NCBI GenBank assembly: GCA_036244855.1
Contig: BQKZ01000381.1
Coordinates: 89,931 to 153,930, forward strand
Direction: 5' to 3'
From: Temnopleurus reevesii
Taxonomy: Eukaryota > Echinodermata > Echinoidea > Temnopleuroida > Temnopleuridae
Length of the DNA stretch: 64,000 bases
Below the pieces are notes generated by a model. It saw only the letters and a program-made list of their open reading frames with translations, did no database searches and was not told where the DNA came from. Position numbers and translations under genes: made by a program. Within the stretch, counting starts at the first letter, position 1, and the number at the start of each line of letters is the position of its first letter. Below, one piece after another: positions 35,901 to 50,900 of this stretch.

Positions 35901-38900
35901 AATTACAATATTCTTCAAATTTTGAATGATACGCTAGTCATCCAGAGCACAGGTATATTATTTCTATTAAAATTAGGCTAAATATGAGAAAATCCACTTT
36001 GATACTTTCTCTTTACTTCATTATTTCATTCTTTACCTGTAAATCTTTGACAGCTTTATCCAGTTTCTTGATGACTCCCTGTCTCCTTGCCTGTCCCACC
36101 TGTAGCTTCCCGATGAGGATACCCATCTTGGCATCTTGTTCTTTCAACACCTCCTCCGTCTCCTTGGCAAGCTGCTTCCTAAGAGCCAAGATGGCCGCTG
36201 CTTGTTCATCTCTCATCGCTTGGGCCTCTGCCTCTAGCTCCTTTCTCTGAAAAAGGAGACAAGTTGAGACAATGTGATGAAATTCCCCATATTGCATATA
36301 GCTAATATCGTAAGGTATCACCTTAAGGTATCACCTGACAATACCTCTGCCTCATGCTCCTCGGCCTATTAGAGAATATGAGAGCAGTGTATTTGAAATA
36401 TTTTGAGTTCAAATAATGTAAAAATGTTAACACACGTTTACTATTTGATATGTCTAAATGTGCTCAGTAATAGAAATTATTTATTCACTCCCCCATTTGC
36501 AATCACGAGCCTGTCTGAACTTTAGCTATACAATCACAATTTTCGTTCTCAAGGTCAAGTTTTATGAAGAAGAGCAGTGGTTATATGCAAATCGAAATAA
36601 TGTAATTCCACGACACTACAAATGGATTCGTGTTGAAAATCTTATATTATGCTATTTGTAATTATTACCTGTTTTGTACTGAGTTGGCTCTCCTCTTCTT
36701 CATCCTCTCCTCTAGCAAGTCTCTCTTGTGCATGCTGTTCTTTGATAGACTCATATCTTGCTTTCCGTTTCGCCAACTTGGCTCCAAGTCTGCAATACAA
36801 AGAAACATTTATTAAATTGATTATTTACTGAGTGTAATCAAACATCATACCTCTGCCATTGACAGTTGAGAAAGTATTCTAATACCAACCTAAATGATAA
36901 CTAAAAATTCAATTATGGCAGTACAATACACTTTTATTATTTAACTTTCTTTGGAAAAATCATATCATTTATTATTTGGTTCAATTTCAGTTATTATGAC
37001 TGCAAATTTCAAACACAGGCAAAAATAAACCAATAATTCCAACTAAAATGCATCCGACATCAAATTTACAGTGGAAGAAGCTGAGGTGTAATTGTATTCC
37101 TTTCAGTATTTCAGTATGATCCAGAAATAAATCATTTGTTGCAAATAGCCCATGACAAGCTCTGCACACTAATAAGATTATTTTACATTGCTATGAAAGA
37201 TCAAGCTTGATGTCAACACACATCAATCTTCAAAATTTATAAAGCAAGAGGGAATGAATTTGTTACTTACAGCTTTTGTTGTTTGAGTTTTGTCATCTGG
37301 AGATGATTATTGAGTGCTGAGACATTCTGTTCATGTTGAAGCATGATCTGTCTCTTAGACCTGAAACAAACAAAAATGTGAACATACTCTTAATACAATT
37401 TGGGATCTTGCCGAAAATAACTATGTAATCCTCATTCACATATACATGAAAACTGTTGCGTAAATGACTCAAATGTGATATTGCTACAAGGTTTCACTCG
37501 TAGATGAATAATGAGTAGAAGGCTTCACAGTAAAACAAGTTATCTTTCTTGGAAATGTGAGTGGTTCTAAAAAGGACCAAGCAACTCTCGACACTTTGAT
37601 GAGCAAGTCCTCATCAGCAAGTAATACACAGTTACCTATTTCCTAGTCAGGTGCTGAACAGATAAAAAAAAAAACAATAATGCCTTTGGATTTTACACAA
37701 GATATCTGCTCATTCAAGCCAACAATCAGAAAATACCAGATAATTTGACTCACTCTTCATCAAGAGAAGATTGTGTATCAATCAGTTTTGTGATGGTCCT
37801 CTCCTGCTGTTCAGCTAACTGTTGCTGTTCTGCGGCTGCTCGTTTCTGTTCCTCTTCCCATGATGCTTTGCGTAATTCTATTTTCTCCTGGAGTAGCATG
37901 CTCTGACGATTCTTCTCCTGATCAAGTTGCTCTGCAATGACAAATTGAGGAATGAATATCTTACAGTAAGTGTGTATGTATGGCTATCAAAAAATAGAAG
38001 ACAACAATATACAAGAAGCTTCATGATCACCAACATTCATCATTTGTTTAGGGTTAAAATTATGTTGATTTCTATACTTCAACGTCAATATGATAATTTT
38101 TCTCCTTTTCCAGACAAATCTTTACAAACAACATCATCCCCCCATTATCAACATTGTTTTTGTTGTTGTGTCATCATCATCATCATCATCATCATCATAA
38201 GTACCATCATCATCCTAATCAAAGAGCTGACAAGTTGATACCATAAATATATTTATAATTACATTTAAATGGGCAATTTATAGGTAAAATGTTAACTTCA
38301 AAAACATCTAGTCATTATGAAGCGATTACTTTTCAGTGCAAAAAGGTGAATTACGAAAAAAAAATTCTTAGATTAACTGAATATAACACTTCCTATACAT
38401 ACCTTCATAAGCAGCCACATTGTTCTGATGTTTCTTTACAATACGGTTGGCTTCCTTCTCATTGAGCTGAGCCTTTTCAACCAATTCCTCAAAGACAGAT
38501 TTATCCTTGTCTCCTAACTCCTTCACTCTCTCTTCCTCCAAGGTCTGAAAGAATTAGAAATAAAAAATAATTAGGAAGAACTGAAAAATTTCCCTATGAA
38601 AACTTTGAAAGAACGATTAATTAATTCAGTGAACTGGAAAATGATTTGCAGTATATTATTTCTTTGGGGAAGATTGAACCTTTCAGACAGAATTCCCTTA
38701 TTTTTGTGCTTTGTTGGTAAACTTAAATTCACAATATCGTGTCAGTAAAATACCTGATTCACAAGCTTAGTTCAATTCATGAGATGAATAACTAACTTTG
38801 AAAAAAAGTCAAAGAAATCAGGAAGAAAATGTGCCAAAGCTGTAATTGATTTACTGTGTAGTCAAAGTCTTACCAAGTTGATGATTTCACGCAATTAAGA

Positions 38901-41900
38901 GTTTTCAGCTGAATGAATAAAATTTCCAAATACATTGAATTAATGGAATCAGCATCTCTAAATGTAGATTAATTAACACGGATTAATTATTCATCAATCA
39001 TCATGGTTTGTTTTAGTAAAAGAAAAATTTAGGTCAGTAAGTCAGACACATAAAACAGTCAACAATTGACATTAGATGACACACCATAATTACTTTTATT
39101 TTATCACTTGCAAAGCATAATAAAGCTCATACCTTTCTGAGTAGACTAAGTTCTTCTGCTTCATGATAGTCTAGCTCATCAACCAGATCATTCTTCTCAT
39201 TACGCTGATTCTCTAACAGATCATGGTGAGCCTAAACAAAATATAAAGATAAAAATAAAAATAAAAATAATGTTTAACAAATTGAAAAAAACAATGACCT
39301 TGATATAATATACATTCCTTTAAACATGAAGAGGTTATGTTCACTCCATCTGCAAGCCCCATTAGAAAAATAATTCAAAGGCAAACACACATGAAAGCAT
39401 ATGAGAAAGAGGTGGAATAAGATGAAATTCAGTTTAAAAAGATGAAGAAAAATTATAAAAAAAAAAGAAAAAGAATAAAGAGAAGAAGAAGAAGAAGAAG
39501 ATGAAGAACAGGAGAAGGAAGAAGGAGAAGAAGAAGACAAAGACAAAGAAGAAGAAGAAGAAGAAGAAGAAGAAGAAGAAGAAGGAAGAGGAAGGAAGAG
39601 GAAGAGGAAGAGGAAGAGGAAGGAAGAGGAAGAGGAAGAGGAGGAGGAAGAGGAAGAGGAAGAGGAAGAGGAAGAGGAAGAGGAAGAGGAAGAGGAAGAG
39701 GAAGAGGAAGAGGGAGAAGGAGAGGAAGGGTAAGAAGAAGAGGGTCACATTTATAACAATCAAGCACAGCAAAATTCCCATTATTTAAGGGTAGCAACGG
39801 TACCTTCCTTCAAATTCAGACTGCTATCCTAACCATTATGTTCCCCTTTAATGTTCCTTATGTATACATACCTCCACAAAATCTGTAGGATTAACAACTT
39901 GTGGTGCCTTTGCAGCTAGTTTCTCTCTTTGCTCTTCCTGCTGCTTCTCCAAAGCTCTCAGCTTTCTCTCCCGGTGCTGCTGTAACTTCTCCGCAAGCTC
40001 CTGGCTTTGTTTTGACACGGCTTCACAAAGTATAAGGAAATAATAAATTATTAGGAAATATATAATTATATGGTAATAACAATGATAATGATACATTTTG
40101 TATGTCACATAACATGCTTATGTTAGAACTATGTATCTATGTATGTATGTACCAGACAAAAATGAAAAGAAATTGGGGCACTTGGATCACTTTTGAGTCA
40201 AAGACTTTATATGGTGGCAGCAGTGGGATATATGACATATATAGGCAATTCCATAAATTTTGTACCTCTGACCCCTCATCAAATGGATACTGTTAAAAGA
40301 ATGTGTTCTGGCTTGATTTATAAGTTGGGTGAACGCTCTTCAATTATCATGACTCGTGTCATTCATATCAAAGTGAAGAGAAATGGGAGAAAATTAAGGT
40401 TGGATGAACAAATGTTTGAGAGATTTTGGGGTTGCCCAAATAATGATGATAATAACAATAAAATAACATTGCTATATAATATAACATAATTATCTTTGAC
40501 ATACTTTAATCATGTGACAGACAAAGAAAAATGAAGAGAATTTTGGACACTTGGATCTGCACTAAATTTAATGTGGTGGCAGCGGTGGGATATACAAACC
40601 ATTAATGAGTATTCTTTACGAGCCATGTGATTGTATAGAATTTTATGACCAATGCTATTATTTGACATCACAATGTCACATTCTTAGGGTGATAAAATGA
40701 TTTATTAAGGCAATAGACCGTTTTTGGAGAACATAATCAAAATGTTCCTCTAATCTTCACCAATGTGCCTATAATATTCATCAATGCGCCTATAATCTTG
40801 ATAAATATGCCCATTACAGCCCCTGGATCCGCAATTGGATCTTACCTGCGTTATGTGCTTCCTGTATCTTTTCTACATCTGCTTGGTATTGTTTCAATAT
40901 GCTGTCAATAGGAAAAAATAAAAGTGCTAATTTGTATCAAAGAACCTTGCTATTTTATTAGTTTGCTGTCACAATTCTGTAGGATAAAGCTATGCAATAT
41001 TATCATGCATTACAAATTTTATTTCCACTTTTCGTGGTATTTTTTTTACAAATATAATTTTCAACTTTGTACAATGAAATTATTGTAGGCTAATGAGTTC
41101 TTAGATATAATTAGAATTAGATCTTTAAGTTTTTGCTTTGTATTATTTGTATAGTTACTTTGGTGTTCAATTTGGAGTAATATATTCACTTTAAGTACAG
41201 CCATGACCACCTTTCCTTCTTACTTTAAAATTTAGTAATCTTATTCATTTAATCAGTAATTTTCAAACAGGGTAACGCCATCAGTATTTAAATACTGTCA
41301 TCAGGTACAGTTTATATAAACAATAAACAAAAAATATATTGATAACATTATTAATGCTACCTTCTTTAGCCATAATCATTTAAGAATTCAAACCCAGTAT
41401 CAGGTACGAGCAAGAGTTAATTTTTGTAAGGATCAATACTAAGAGAATTGGGTGTAATTCATAGATTTGCAGAAATGAAATATGAATGAATAAATGAATA
41501 AATAAATAAAGGAATAAATAAATTTAAGCCCATGTATAGTTTTGGTAAAGATTAAAGAAATGTGAATTTTGGGGATATGTACTATGACATATAGTTACTA
41601 TACACATTTCAAGATCATAGCATATTTTTCTACGAGCGAATTCTTTTGAAAATTTGAATTTGACCGTTAAATTGTATTTAGCGCCCTCTCTTGGTTATAA
41701 CAATATTGGGCATATAGAAAATTATTTCCAAGGTTTTATTAAAGCATGCTAAAAAGGAATACATAAAGAATAAATTCTGAAATTTTTATCCAATTCTGTT
41801 CATGAGAAGCTGTCCTTTATCAAGAAAGAANATAACACTTCCTATACATACCTTCATAAGCAGCCACATTGTTCTGATGTTTCTTTACAATACGGTTGGC

Positions 41901-44900
41901 TTCCTTCTCATTGAGCTGAGCCTTTTCAACCAATTCCTCAAAGACAGACCTATCTTTGTCTCCTAACTCCTTCACTCTCTCTTCCTCCAAAGTCTGAAAG
42001 AATTAGAAATAAAAATAATTAGGAAGAACTTAAAAAAAAATTCCCTCTGAAAACTATAGAAAGAACAATAAATTAATTCAGTGAACTGGGAAATTATTTG
42101 CAGTATATTATTTCTTTGGGGAAGATTGAACCTTTCAGGCAGAATTCCATTATTTTTGTGCTTTGTTGGTAAACTCCAATTTACAATATTGTGTCAGTAA
42201 AATACCTGATTCTCAACCACAGTCCAATTGATGAGATGAAAAAAGATCAAAGAAATCAAGAAGAAAATGTGCCAAAGCTGTAACTGATTTACTGTGTAGT
42301 AAAAGTCTTACCAAGTTGATGATTTCACGCAATGAAGAGTTTTCAGCTGAATGAATGAAATTTCCAAAAACATTGAATTAATGGAACCAGCATCTCTAGA
42401 TGTAGATTAATTAACACGGATTATTCATCAATCATCATGGTTCGTTTTGATAAAAGAGAAATTTAGGTCAGTAAGTCAGACATATAAAATAGTCAACAAT
42501 TGACATTAGATGACACACCGTAATTACTTTTATTTTATAACAATCAAACTATAGCTAAAGTTTATACCTTTCTGAGTAGACTGAGTTCCTCTGCTTCATG
42601 ATAGTCTAACTCATCAACCAGATCATTCTTCTCATTACGCTGATTCTCTAACAGATCATGGTGAGCCTAAACAAAAGAGAGAGATAAAGAGAGAAACAAA
42701 AATAAAGTTAAACAATTTTTGTGAAAAAAAGCCTTGATATAATATACATTTTTTTAAAACATAAAAAGGTTTTAGTAACTCCATCTGCAGGCACCAATAG
42801 AAAAATAATTTCAAATACAAAAACAAATGAAAAATTAGAGAAAGAGGTGGCATAAAGTGAGAGATGAGAAAGAAGGGGAATAACTAAATAATCCAATGGC
42901 AAACAGGGAAGAAATAGACAAGAAGAAAAGAAAGAAGAGGAAGAAGAATAAGAAGAGGTTGAGGAAGAAGAAGAAGAAGAAGAAGAAGAAGAAGAAGATG
43001 GTCACAATTACAACAATCACTAATCATAATCATAATATAGTTTAAGGATAGCAACCTTCCTTCAAATTCAGGACTGGTATCCCTTAATTATGTTCCCCCA
43101 TATAGTGGAGCATGCTTACATACCTCCACAAAATCAGTTGGATTAACAACTTGTGGTGCCTTTGAAGCTAGTTTCTCTCTTTGCTCTTCCTGTTGCTTCT
43201 CCAAAGCTCTCAGCTTTCTCTCCCTGTGCTGCTGTAGCTTCTCAGCAAGCTCCTGGCTTTGTTTTGACACAGCTTAATAAAGTATAAGGAAATTAAAATT
43301 ATTATGAAATAAATAATGGTACCAACAATAATAATGAAACATTTTTGTATGTCACATAGTATGATTATGTTATGAACATTCTTTTGTAAAAAAAAATAAT
43401 CAAAGAGTCAACATGGTGGCAGCAGTGGGATATATAGGCAATTCCATAAATGTTTACACCCTACCACTTATTAAATGGGTACTGTTGAAAGAATGTGTTC
43501 TTGCTTGATTTGCAAACTAGACGAATGCTCTTAGATTATGACATATGTCATTCATAAAGGGAAAAAATAGGAGAAAAGTGTGGTACGATAAACAGATGCT
43601 GGACCAATTTACGGGTTGCCCAATAATGATGATAATGAAAATGATATAAAATTGCTATATAATAAAGCATAATTATATTTGAAATACTTTAATCAGGTTA
43701 CAGGCAAAATAATAAAGTGAATTCATGACACTTGGATCAACACCTGATAACAGAGTTAATGAGGTGGTAACAGAGGGATATATAATTGTTCTGTAACAGT
43801 AGAAAAACTGTATTTGGCAAGAGTCATAGCAATGTGTAGATGGTTTTGGTGAAAAATCTGGAAAGATATTACAAACGGCTACAGTACTTTCGAAAATGGA
43901 TTTTGAATTTGGATTTGGATACGGGAAAGAAAAGCCACATGATTGAAATTTCCCCTAATCTTCATCAATGTGCCCATTGAAGCTCATGGATCCGCCACTG
44001 TGTCTTACCTGCTTTATGATTTTCCTGTATCTTTTCCACATCAGCTTGGTATTCCTTTAATATGCTGTTCAAATTAAAAAAAAGAAACTAAGTGTCAATC
44101 TGTATAAAAGAACCATTCTATTTTTCTTAGTTTGCTGTTACAACAGCATTCTGTAGAATAAAGCAATGTAATATGATCATGCATTACAAATTTGAAACTA
44201 AACATCATTCTACTNAGTGGAGCATGCTTACATACCTCCACAAAATCAGTTGGATTAACAACTTGTGGTGCCTTTGCAGCTAGTTTCTCTCTTTGCTCTT
44301 CCTGTTGCTTCTCCAAAGCTCTCAGCTTTCTCTCCCTGTGCTGCTGTAGCTTCTCAGCAAGCTCCTGGCTTTGTTTTGACACAGCTTAATAAAGTATAAG
44401 GAAATTAAAATTATTATGAAATAAATAATGGTACCAACAATAATAATGAAACATTTTTGTATGTCACATAGTATGATTATGTTATGAACATTCTTTTGTA
44501 AAAAAAAATAATCAAAGAGTCAACATGGTGGCAGCAGTGGGATATATAGGCAATTCCATAAATGTTTACACCCTACCACTTATTAAATGGGTACTGTTGA
44601 AAGAATGTGTTCTTGCTTGATTTGCAAACTAGACGAATGCTCTTAGATTATGACATATGTCATTCATAAAGGGAAAAAATAGGAGAAAAGTGTGGTACGA
44701 TAAACAGATGCTGGACCAATTTACGGGTTGCCCAATAATGATGATAATGAAAATGATATAAAATTGCTATATAATAAAGCATAATTATATTTGAAATACT
44801 TTAATCAGGTTACAGGCAAAATAATAAAGTGAATTCATGACACTTGGATCAACACCTGATAACAGAGTTAATGAGGTGGTAACAGAGGGATATATAATTG

Positions 44901-47900
44901 TTCTGTAACAGTAGAAAAACTGTATTTGGCAAGAGTCATAGCAATGTGTAGATGGTTTTGGTGAAAAATCTGGAAAGATATTACAAACGGCTACAGTACT
45001 TTCGAAAATGGATTTTGAATTTGGATTTGGATACGGGAAAGAAAAGCCACATGATTGAAATTTCCCCTAATCTTCATCAATGTGCCCATTGAAGCTCATG
45101 GATCCGCCACTGTGTCTTACCTGCTTTATGATTTTCCTGTATCTTTTCCACATCAGCTTGGTATTCCTTTAATATGCTGTTCAAATTAAAAAAAAGAAAC
45201 TAAGTGTCAATCTGTATAAAAGAACCATTCTATTTTTCTTAGTTTGCTGTTACAACAGCATTCTGTAGAATAAAGCAATGTAATATGATCATGCATTACA
45301 AATTTGAAACTAAACATCATTCTACTTCTCTTGGTACTTTTTCACAAATATTTTGTTTAAACTTTGTACAATGAAATTATTGTAGGATCATCATTTCGTA
45401 GAATTATTTGGATCTGTCAGTTTTGCTCTATTTTATTTGGATTGGGTGTGGATTGGGTTTGGGTTTGAAATAATATTTTCATGAGGTAGCCACAACCTCA
45501 TTTCCTTCTTACTTGAGAATTTATTAATTGTATTTATTTGTTAAGTCTTTTTTAACAGGATGATGATATCAGTAGTTAAATACTGTTGTCAGATACAATT
45601 TATTAAGCAATACATAAAAATAGGTTGATAAATATTATTAATGAACTTCTTTAGCCATAGTCAATTAAGAATTAAGTCCTTGTTAACAGATACGAGCAAG
45701 AGTAATTTTGTAAGGTCTAATACGGAGAGAAAAAATTGGGTCATAAAAGTAAATAAAAGTAAATGAATAACTAAATAGAAAAGGGTATTGAATAACCTCT
45801 TAGCTTGAGATTGGTTGAGTTCCCTTTCTTCAGCAAGGTACTTTGCGACTTCATTCAAACTTTTTGTTCTTGCTTGTGTTCCCTTGTCCTCTCTGGTTGT
45901 CACCTGGGCGTACTGTTCCGACAGTGCTTGCCGTTTTGACAATCTCTCATGTAATATCTAGATTTAGAAAGATAGAATAGGAATACTCATTATTCACAGG
46001 AGGGTATAAAATCTTCTTTGTCAAAGAACTCTGTGCGAGATGCTGGATTCCATTGTTTTCTCTGGTCCTCACCTGGGCATGCTGTTCAGACAGCGCTTGG
46101 CACTGGATCGAAATATATAGGTTTAGGAAGACAGATCAGGAATATGAATTTTTGTTCATTAAAAATATTCAATATACATGTAATTTGTTTATTCTTTTTA
46201 ACACACATAATCAATCCCTCACACATAAGAATTGCTTCCCCAGACACACATATGTAAACAGGTAGGGACTTTTTGTTTTTTACTTCTTGCAGCCTGTAGA
46301 TTTACTGTGAAATGCTAAATAAGTGATATATCTATCAATGTACAGATTAATATACAAATGTGTAAAAACATATTTCTTCCTAAAAATATTCAAAGGTTTG
46401 TGATATGTGATCCGTCTTTGAAATTTCAGATATTGTTCCGAAAACAAGTTCTAATCCTACAGGTATACAAAGTGCAGCACAGAAGTGCAGAGCCAAGATA
46501 TGCACTTCCACACCTTGGTAGGAATGACCATACATGTTAGTCTCCCCAGACTACAGTCTTCAATCTTACCTTAGCTTGTCTACTCTGCTCCTGACCTATC
46601 ATCCTCTCTGCTGCAGACATATTCTCCAACAGCTTCTTCATAATAGCCTCAACCTGAAAATTTAACAGTGTAGATCATCATGAAACGGGAAATTATAATG
46701 CTAATGGACATGCTATTACAACGAGAACGAGGGCTCAGGGTAGGGTTCTAGTGGTTATGACTCAGGTCTTGTAACCAAAAGGTAGTGAGCATGAATCCTG
46801 ATAGGGTGCTCTGATTTTCTTACAGCACCTGAACACCTTTTTTATGCAGCAGCAACATGTGTAAATCATTGACTAGCTCTTCAAATTTCTTTGTCTATTA
46901 TATTCCAACATTTTCATTAATACCTTTGGCTTAACATAGATTATACTTCATTCATGACTCTCCTAATATTCTAGATGGACTTCCAAGGGCGAGAGAGAAA
47001 TATTAAGAAGAAGTGTGAAGTGTAACTCATTTCTCTTACAAGGATTTTTGCATGACATTACACTCAACCATTTTGGAGGGCAATACAACAAAGAAAAATG
47101 TGCATTGGAGAATGAAATCAAAGGCTGGAAACACTTTAAGGCCCCAGCACACCAAACACGGCACGGCGGAACGGCACGGTTTATACGCGGTATCTTGGTT
47201 GTCATTGGGCAGCGCGCTCCTCCGCGCAGAGGATGTTCAACAATTGGCCAATCACAGGGGAGATATCGCGTAAAAACCGTGCCGTGATGCCGTGCCGTGT
47301 TTGGTGTGCGCGGGCCTTTACAGTGTATCAAACAATAGTCCTTATTTCAACAGGTGATGCATGGGGCACTAAACCTTGAAATTTAGCTTCTCTCCTTTTC
47401 AAAAACAAAATATCTGTCAATGGAACCATACCACTTTAGAATAAATGATAATAGAGAGAGAAGAGGGCAACAGAGAAAAGAAATAGTGATGGTAGGAGAG
47501 AGAGAAATTAACTTACAGGAAAAGAAAAAGAGAAACTCACCTCTTCAGCTGAGAGTCCAGCCTCCCTGTTGAGTCTATCCTTTACTTTGATCTGAGCATC
47601 TTGGACTAAACCATCCTGTAACAGAGACAGAATGGAATTTGGTATTCAATATCAGAAAAGATAAAAGTATATGTAAATTCATACATGAGATATCGGTCTT
47701 GCTATTTATCAACCCTTCAGCCCTAAATGAGTGAATGGAACATTATAATAGAGTGACACAAAAGGCTGGCTTGATGAGGCTAAATATATGTGTGGGATAT
47801 GATAAAAAGCAGGTTTCTAGCCATGTGACTTTGTGAATCATTTTTAACCAGATACTATTAAAAACTGTGCTTCAGGTATCAATGTAGAGGCTTGGAACGG

Positions 47901-50900
47901 ATTTGTGGAAAAAGGTCAGAAGTAACATAATGACAAAAGGATCTTAACAATAATCAAGCTGCATGCTCATTATAAAATTCATAAATTCAGAATAAGCAAT
48001 TTTCATCCATCAGGGTTTGACAAGACTAAACGTCAAGAACTATTATTTTTCAAATTCATTTTCAAATTCATCAATTAAAAATATGCAATTTTCATCCAAT
48101 CAGGGTTCTGACAAGACTAAACGTCAAGAACTATTAGTCTAGGACAATCCATTGACATCCTTACCATCTTTCTGATATAATCCGATCTTGAATTTTCCAA
48201 CGCTTCTTCTAAAGCCAGTGGATCCTTCACCAAATCTGACTTGTTCCTTAAATCTTGCTCAACCATCATTTGCGAAGCTTCTAACGAGTCCTTTGCTTCT
48301 TGTAGTTCTTGTGAGGTTCTCTCTATGAAATCAGCTGCAAACTTCTCCTCCATCTTCTCTGCAGTGACAAATCTTCCAAGAAGGATTTGTAGGATGTGAA
48401 CAAACACCTAGAGTAAGAAGGAGAAAGTTCGTAAATACAACACCGAATCTGCCATCATATATACATGAGCATGTTCCATGTTATGAAGGGTAACTGACTT
48501 TTGCACCATAATGACTGCCTCCTTCCACTTTTTGTATCTTGAGCATTCTCTTTCAAGTCCAACATTTACTTGAGCTAATTTGTGTTATTTCTATCATACA
48601 ATTTAACCCCATATATTTTTTGCATTACGGCTCTTTCCATCATTCTCAAGATATATTCTTCTACTGTATTAAGAAAGAAATAAAGTCATAAAATATTCTA
48701 AAATGATGGGACTCCTGATATAGTGCGGTCACCTCAATGTCCTAGCTATCTATATTTTCAGTCAATTCCACCAAAATAGAAAAGCTTTCCTACACCTGCA
48801 AAATTAGACATTAGACAATCAAAGAAAGACTCCAGAAACTTAAACACAAGACAGTACTCAAAATAAGTGAAAATAGGAGAAACAAAAGTTGCAATTCACC
48901 TTTCTGCTACCAGTTGTATATTTGTCAACTATAGATTTCTAATATTTGAATTACACTGAAAAAGGGAAGACACAATACATTTATTATTATTCTATGATGA
49001 CAGCAAAGATTGAAAATACTAGGCTACTGCATAGACTTACTGATTCTCTTTCTTGGAGAAGCTCTTTTTCCATGGACTTTGTCGCTTGGAAATCTTGAAG
49101 ACTGAGCTCAACAAGAGTCTTCTCACTGTCATACAAACACATGAGTTTGATTTATTGATTGCCTCCTAAATTCTGTGATTCATATCGACTTTGTGCAGGG
49201 ACTACCATGTTACAGTAGTTAACGGATTTTAATGAAATGGTCAAAGAAGGAAGAAATGATGTGTCATACATAATGAAAAGAGACACAGCTAAAGCTCTTT
49301 TGAATCCAATCATATGAATAATTTTAGACATTTTTATTTTTAATACACAGTGGAACTTTGTTATAAAGAGGTTGGATCTGGCGAGATACCTGTTGTTACA
49401 AGGTGATTTTATTGGTCCCAGCTCTTTATAATTCTTTGTTTCTTTACCCTGATATAGTGAGGNCAAAATAAGTGAAAATACGAGAAACAAAAGTTGTAAT
49501 TCACCTTTCTGCTACCAGTTATATATTTGTCAACTATAGATTTCTAATATTTGAATTATTAAAAAAAAAAGGAAACACAATATATTAATCATTATTTTAT
49601 GATGATGGCAAAGATTGAAAATTCTAGACCACTGCATAGATCATGCACTTACTGATTCTCTCTCTTGGAGGAGCTCTTTCTCCATGGACTTGGTCGCTTG
49701 GAAATCTTGGAGACTGAGCTCCACAAGAGTCTTCTCACTGTCATATAAAAACACATGAGCACAATTAATGCATGATAAAAGAGAGGAAGAATTGAAATGT
49801 CATACATAGTTTTAAAATGACACAGTGACATACTTGTAAATAAAATCATAAGAGTTTTAATTTAGATTAAAAAAACATTCTCTCTATATAATAATAATAA
49901 TAATGGTGGCTACTTATATAGCGCACAGGTCCACCATAAGGTGCTCATGGCGCTCTAGAAACAAGGAAAACAAAATAAACAAATAGTAAAAACATGAAGG
50001 AAATAGAAAGTAACAAACATTTTTTTTTACAGAGAGAGAGAGAATCTCCTGAACAAAATAGAAAGCATAAAATAATTATATCAGAGATCTTTATTATATT
50101 CTCACATTTAACCCTGTGGGTTCGACCCAGCTCTTTTAGTATTTGGGATTTTGGTAAAAGGCTAATCAATCCTCAATTGACCATTTTATAGCTCTTAAAT
50201 AAATGTACCAATGAGAGGCTGTAACTTTCTTGCTTGGATTATAGAAATTTTGTTATTTGTTTGGTATTTAGGAGTTGAAGAGCAGACTTCATTTGCGACA
50301 GCCTGGGAATCAGGGTTTCTGTAAAGCTCATTGCATTAAAAATGTTAAAGAAATCTTTCTACTTCCATTACAATCACTTAATCCATATCTTTATGAATTA
50401 TTATGACAACATTTTTCTTTACCTTACTGATAGCTCCAAGTGATTTAAATCAGTTTACTTCCATTTTTAAATGTAATACCTTAAAAATGAGTAAACATGA
50501 AAACAAACAATTGCTCTGTAATATTAAAATCAACATTTCCATTCATTGAGTTCATTTAAAATTATGCGGAGTAGACTTATAGAACTACAAAATATAACCA
50601 ACATTACCTGTTGGGCATTGTAAGTGCAATTACAATGCCAGAGACTTGCATCTCCCTCGAATCTCCCTCCTGCTCCTCCTCTTCCTCTTCTTCAGTATCT
50701 TCTGTATCTTCTGCATCCTCATCTCTCCTCTTCTTCTTCCGGTATCCATCATCCTCATCTCTTCCATTCTCAATGACTTTCATCTGGTGAGAGGATTTCT
50801 CATTGACAGTTGATGTTTTAGATTTTCTGTATGTCTGTAAATAAATAAATAAAATAATAAAGTATACATATAAATATTACTAACTGTTGATGAACAATAT

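Noticed and set aside
39434..39797. Overlapping frames on both strands reading Lys/Arg/Glu-rich or Leu/Phe/Pro-rich protein
   Set aside because: They are translations of the polypurine tract; no splice sites or codon pattern.
40193..40489. 98-codon plus-strand frame
   Set aside because: Overlaps the repeated GGTGGCAGC unit and the matching copy at 43430 is interrupted.
46963..47331. Open frames on both strands within the GC-rich element in EVC intron 7
   Set aside because: GC-rich inverted repeat lacks stops by composition; the frames mirror each other and match no exon.
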